Below, in pieces: positions 61,572 to 64,000 of a stretch of 64,000 nt of DNA. The notes below the pieces were generated by a model. It made no database searches and was not told the DNA's origin. It was given only the letters and a program-made list of their open reading frames with translations. This DNA is from Pyxidicoccus xibeiensis. GTDB taxonomy: Bacteria; Myxococcota; Myxococcia; Myxococcales; Myxococcaceae. The stretch lies in assembly GCF_024198175.1 (NCBI RefSeq), contig NZ_JAJVKV010000002.1:496001-560000 (forward strand), written 5' to 3'. Position 1 is the first letter of the stretch. Each line of letters begins with the position of its first letter. The position numbers and the translations under genes were made by a program.

Positions 61572-62350
61572 ACGACAGGCAGGCACTGATGCAGGCGGCG
61601 GCGGAGGTGGCCCGGCTGTCCGGGGACGTGGCGCTGGGCTTCTTCCGCGGCGGCATCGCGGTGGACACCAAGTCGGACGGCACGCCGGTGACGGTGGCGG
61701 ACCGCTCGGCCGAGCAGGCGGCGCGCGACTGGCTGGAGGCCCGCTTCCCGGAGGACGGCATCCTCGGCGAGGAGTTCGGCGAGACGCGGCCGGGCGCCGA
61801 GCGCCGTTGGATTCTGGACCCCATCGACGGGACGAAGACGTTCATCCGGGGCGTGCCGCTGTGGGGCACGCTGGTGGCGCTGGCCAAGGGCGAGCGCATC
61901 CTCGCGGGCGCGGCGTACTTCCCCGCCGTGGGCGAGCTGCTGGTGGCGGCCCCGGGGCAGGGCTGCTTCTGGAACGACAAGCCCACGCGCGTGTCCACCC
62001 AGGCGGAGCTGTCCCGGGCGGTGGTGCTGTCCACGGATGAGCGCTTCCTGCTGCACCCGGAGCGGGGCGAGGCCTGGCGCGGGCTCGCGAAGGAGGCGGC
62101 CATGGACCGCACCTGGGGTGACTGCTACGGCTACCTGCTGGTGGCCACGGGGCGGGCGGAGGTGATGGTGGACGAGGTGCTGTCGCCCTGGGACGCGGCG
62201 GCGCTGCAGCCCATCATCGAGGAGGCCGGCGGCGTGTTCACCGACTGGACGGGCAGGCACACGTCCTTCGGCGGCAACTGCATCGCCACCAACGGGGCCC
62301 TGGCGCGCGTGGTGCGCGAGCGGCTCGGCGCGACGGAGCAGCCCCGATGA
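61568..62350 (+). CDS. hisN: histidinol-phosphatase HisN
   Basis: A 260-residue protein of the inositol monophosphatase family. The metal site is EEFGE and [20 protein letters not shown], the latter being closer to histidinol-phosphatases of the HisN type than to SuhB. The second Asp is in [17 protein letters not shown]. Its place within the his operon, overlapping hisF and hisIE by 4 bp each, supports the role of missing phosphatase step 8. Confidence 0.92.
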   Translation: MNDRQALMQAAAEVARLSGDVALGFFRGGIAVDTKSDGTPVTVADRSAEQAARDWLEARFPEDGILGEEFGETRPGAERRWILDPIDGTKTFIRGVPLWGTLVALAKGERILAGAAYFPAVGELLVAAPGQGCFWNDKPTRVSTQAELSRAVVLSTDERFLLHPERGEAWRGLAKEAAMDRTWGDCYGYLLVATGRAEVMVDEVLSPWDAAALQPIIEEAGGVFTDWTGRHTSFGGNCIATNGALARVVRERLGATEQPR

Positions 62351-62964
62351 CGGCGCCCCTGTTGGACCTGGACGCGCTCGACTTCGGCAAGGGCAACGGC
62401 CTGGTGACGGTGGTGACCCAGGACGCGCGCAGCGGGGACGTGCTGATGGTGGCGCACGCGGACCGCGAGGCGCTCGAACGCACGCTGGCTACCGGGGAGA
62501 TGCACTACCGCTCCCGCACGCGGGGCCTGTGGCACAAGGGCGCCACCAGCGGGAACGTGCAGCGCGTGGTGTCGCTGAGCCGCGACTGCGACGGGGACGC
62601 GGTGCTGGCGCGCGTGGAGAAGGCCGGGCCCGCCTGTCACACCGGCGAGGAGACCTGCTTCGGCCCGGTGCGCTGGGATGCGCTGGCCGCGCTGGATGCC
62701 ACCATCGCCTCGCGCGCCACGCAGGCGCCACCCGCGGGAGAGAAGCCGAGCTACACGCGCCGCCTGCTGGACGACCGGAACCTGAGGCTGAAGAAGATTG
62801 GCGAGGAGGCCGCGGAGCTGGTGACGGCGTGCGCGGATGGCGACTCGCCGCGCGCCGTGGAGGAGGCGGCGGACGTGCTCTACCACGTGCTCGTCGCGGT
62901 GAAGCCGCTGGGCCTCACGCTGGAGGACGTGAAGGCCGTCCTCGCCCGGCGCGCCACGCGCTGA
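62347..62964 (+). CDS. hisIE: bifunctional HisIE
   Basis: A 205-residue fusion. The N-terminal half is phosphoribosyl-AMP cyclohydrolase ([19 protein letters not shown]; zinc and metal residues in DCDGDAV and CHTGEETCF). The C-terminal half, from about residue 125, is phosphoribosyl-ATP pyrophosphatase ([11 protein letters not shown] and [12 protein letters not shown]). It performs steps 2 and 3 and is the last gene of the operon. The 284 bp after it hold no gene or clear signal apart from short inverted repeats. Confidence 0.95.
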   Translation: MTAPLLDLDALDFGKGNGLVTVVTQDARSGDVLMVAHADREALERTLATGEMHYRSRTRGLWHKGATSGNVQRVVSLSRDCDGDAVLARVEKAGPACHTGEETCFGPVRWDALAALDATIASRATQAPPAGEKPSYTRRLLDDRNLRLKKIGEEAAELVTACADGDSPRAVEEAADVLYHVLVAVKPLGLTLEDVKAVLARRATR

Positions 62965-63248
62965 GCCGCTCCGCCGTGAGCGGATCAGGCGCCGCCGCGC
63001 ACGCGCCAGGGTCGGGACTTTCAAGGGCTTCCTGAGTCTCAGAGGGAATAGAGGCCCCGTGTCAGCCCCGACCCGGACGTTTTGTCCGCCAGGACTGCAG
63101 CCTGACAGCATGGCTGCCACGCAATGTGGATCAGGGGTTGCTCCCACTCTCTTCAACGTGAGGGGTGTTCCTGCTACACATTCCCCCGCTGGCGGAGTGG
63201 AGATCGCCGGCCGGGCGCTTGCAAACCGTCCGCCTCACCGGAGGCATC

Positions 63249-63698
63249 GTGAACGGCCCCACCTACAAGGCTGAAATCATCGACCGCGTCATCTTCTCCC
63301 GCTGGCCGAATCCTCCGACCAAGGAGGATGTCACGGCGATGCTCGGACAGATGCAGGACGCGTCCAAGCGGCTCAACGCGAACCTCATCTACGTCGGCTC
63401 CGTCAGCCCCAAGTCCAAGGTCCCCGACGCGTCCGAGCGCGCCGTCCTCAACCAGTTCCTCCTGGATGCGCGCCGCACCTGCGTGGAGCAGGCGTGGCTC
63501 ATCTACGAGGGCACGGACCTGCAGCACAACCTCCAGCGCGTCATCATCTCCGGCGTGCTGATCCTCACGCGCACCTTCGACAACTTCCTGTCGGTGGCGA
63601 AGTCGGGCGACTCCATCGTCAAGGACGTGAGCGCCGTCCTGAAGAAGGACGCGGCCCCCATCTTCGCGATGGCCAAGGAGAAGGGTCTCCTCGGCTGA
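63249..63698 (+). CDS. conserved-looking hypothetical protein
   Basis: A 149-residue soluble protein with a mixed alpha/beta pattern: YKAEIIDRVIFSRWPNPPT, a long helix (EDVTAMLGQMQDASKRL), LIYVGSVSPKSKVPD, and a WLIYEGTDLQHNLQRVIISG strand-helix unit. The layout (strand, helix, strand with a hydrophobic C-terminal helix) recalls small STAS-type or sensor folds, but I do not recognise a family. GTG at 63249 follows GGAGG by 4 bp; an ATG in frame at 63165 is less likely. Confidence 0.6.
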   Translation: MNGPTYKAEIIDRVIFSRWPNPPTKEDVTAMLGQMQDASKRLNANLIYVGSVSPKSKVPDASERAVLNQFLLDARRTCVEQAWLIYEGTDLQHNLQRVIISGVLILTRTFDNFLSVAKSGDSIVKDVSAVLKKDAAPIFAMAKEKGLLG

Positions 63699-63717
63699 GG
63701 TCGGCGGTCCCCGGGGC

Positions 63718-64000
63718 TCAACGAGCGCCGTGGACCTCCAGCTCCTGTACCTGCCCGTCCGCACGCTCCGGGAAGACGCTCACCGCGTCCACGTCGAGCA
63801 GCGGCACGGGCAGCTCGCAGCGCTCCCACTGGCCGGTGCCCTGGTAGCGGCACACGGTGGGGTTGACGAAGGAGAAGCCTCGTTCCGGGTCCTTCATCCC
63901 CGCGCCCTCGGGCGTGCGGACGATGGCCCTCAGCGTGCCGGGGCCCTTCGCGCGAATCCGGAGGGACGTGAGCTGCTTCAGCGTGGGGGTGTACCCCGCG
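63718..64000 (-). CDS. unidentified protein, 5' partial
   Basis: Reading leftwards from the window edge, one frame is open without a stop for 93 codons and ends with TGA at 63720-63718. The translated part is beta-rich (SLRIRAKGPGTLRAIVRTPEG, CRYQGTGQWERCELPVPLLD, ALEV-like QELEVHGAR) and has two cysteines near each other, resembling a carbohydrate-binding or galactose-binding-like sandwich. Its start lies outside the window. No closer family can be named. Confidence 0.55.
   Translation of the reverse strand, partial: AGYTPTLKQLTSLRIRAKGPGTLRAIVRTPEGAGMKDPERGFSFVNPTVCRYQGTGQWERCELPVPLLDVDAVSVFPERADGQVQELEVHGAR

Noticed and set aside
61568..62350. General inositol monophosphatase (SuhB)
   Set aside because: The [18 protein letters not shown] block and its place inside the his operon, which otherwise lacks a phosphatase, favour HisN.

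Overview
The window is GC-rich DNA, roughly 70 percent GC with strong G/C preference at third codon positions, and it looks like chromosome of a fruiting myxobacterium (Myxococcaceae; Myxococcus, Corallococcus or Pyxidicoccus-like). The main evidence is a complete aib operon (alternative isovaleryl-CoA biosynthesis, described in Myxococcus xanthus), the very large number of two-component and NtrC-type genes, an AfGcHK-like globin kinase known from Anaeromyxobacter, and a lipoprotein toxin/immunity pair of the myxobacterial style. No tRNA, rRNA, CRISPR array, phage or intact insertion sequence was seen.

Layout. 1-4900: an AAA ATPase with a degenerate cyclase domain (cut by the window edge), a secreted HYR-type lipoprotein and a small RelE/ParE-like protein. 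4901-9605: the aib operon on the minus strand (aibR-aibA-aibB-aibC-mvaS) with a 22-bp dyad upstream of aibR. 9796-15661: a secreted protein with a GC-type dockerin tail, a kinase/NtrC pair, a pseudo-receiver gene next to a sigma-54-like promoter, a DUF6232-like membrane protein and a decayed C-terminal piece of nhaA. 15838-18727: ribokinase, then a minus-strand trio of Asp/Asn hydroxylase, Nif11-like small protein and sulfotransferase. 18793-29310: a minus-strand signalling block in which a PAS kinase and an NtrC regulator precede a sigma-54-like promoter and the genes receiver, OmpA, FecR and CHASE2, followed by a protein with a degenerate GGDEF domain. 29432-31158: lipoprotein nuclease toxin candidate with an overlapping DUF3396 immunity gene.

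31220-37846: phosphoribosyltransferase, proline-rich small protein, BON/SRPBCC membrane protein, TPM-domain protein, PAS kinase and a secreted hypothetical. 37927-40905: globin-coupled kinase, tandem-receiver protein and receiver-kinase, all overlapping. 40924-43267: BlaI repressor and M56 peptidase-TonB protein under a promoter with two operators. 43344-48861: a hypothetical membrane protein followed by an in-frame open remnant, an NtrC regulator, an OsmC-like protein, an SLC13 transporter and a CBS protein. 49033-55441: TPP riboswitch and thiC, a DUF4870 protein, moaA, an HD-GYP response regulator and thiO.

55546-62964: a his-rich leader peptide and intrinsic terminator, then hisG-D-C-H-A-B-F-N-IE, nine overlapping genes that cover the whole histidine pathway. 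The window closes with a small conserved-looking gene and a partial minus-strand gene.

The most notable points are the lipoprotein nuclease/DUF3396 pair, the hydroxylase-Nif11-sulfotransferase trio, the his attenuator, the sigma-54-driven OmpA/FecR/CHASE2 operon and the globin-kinase relay.
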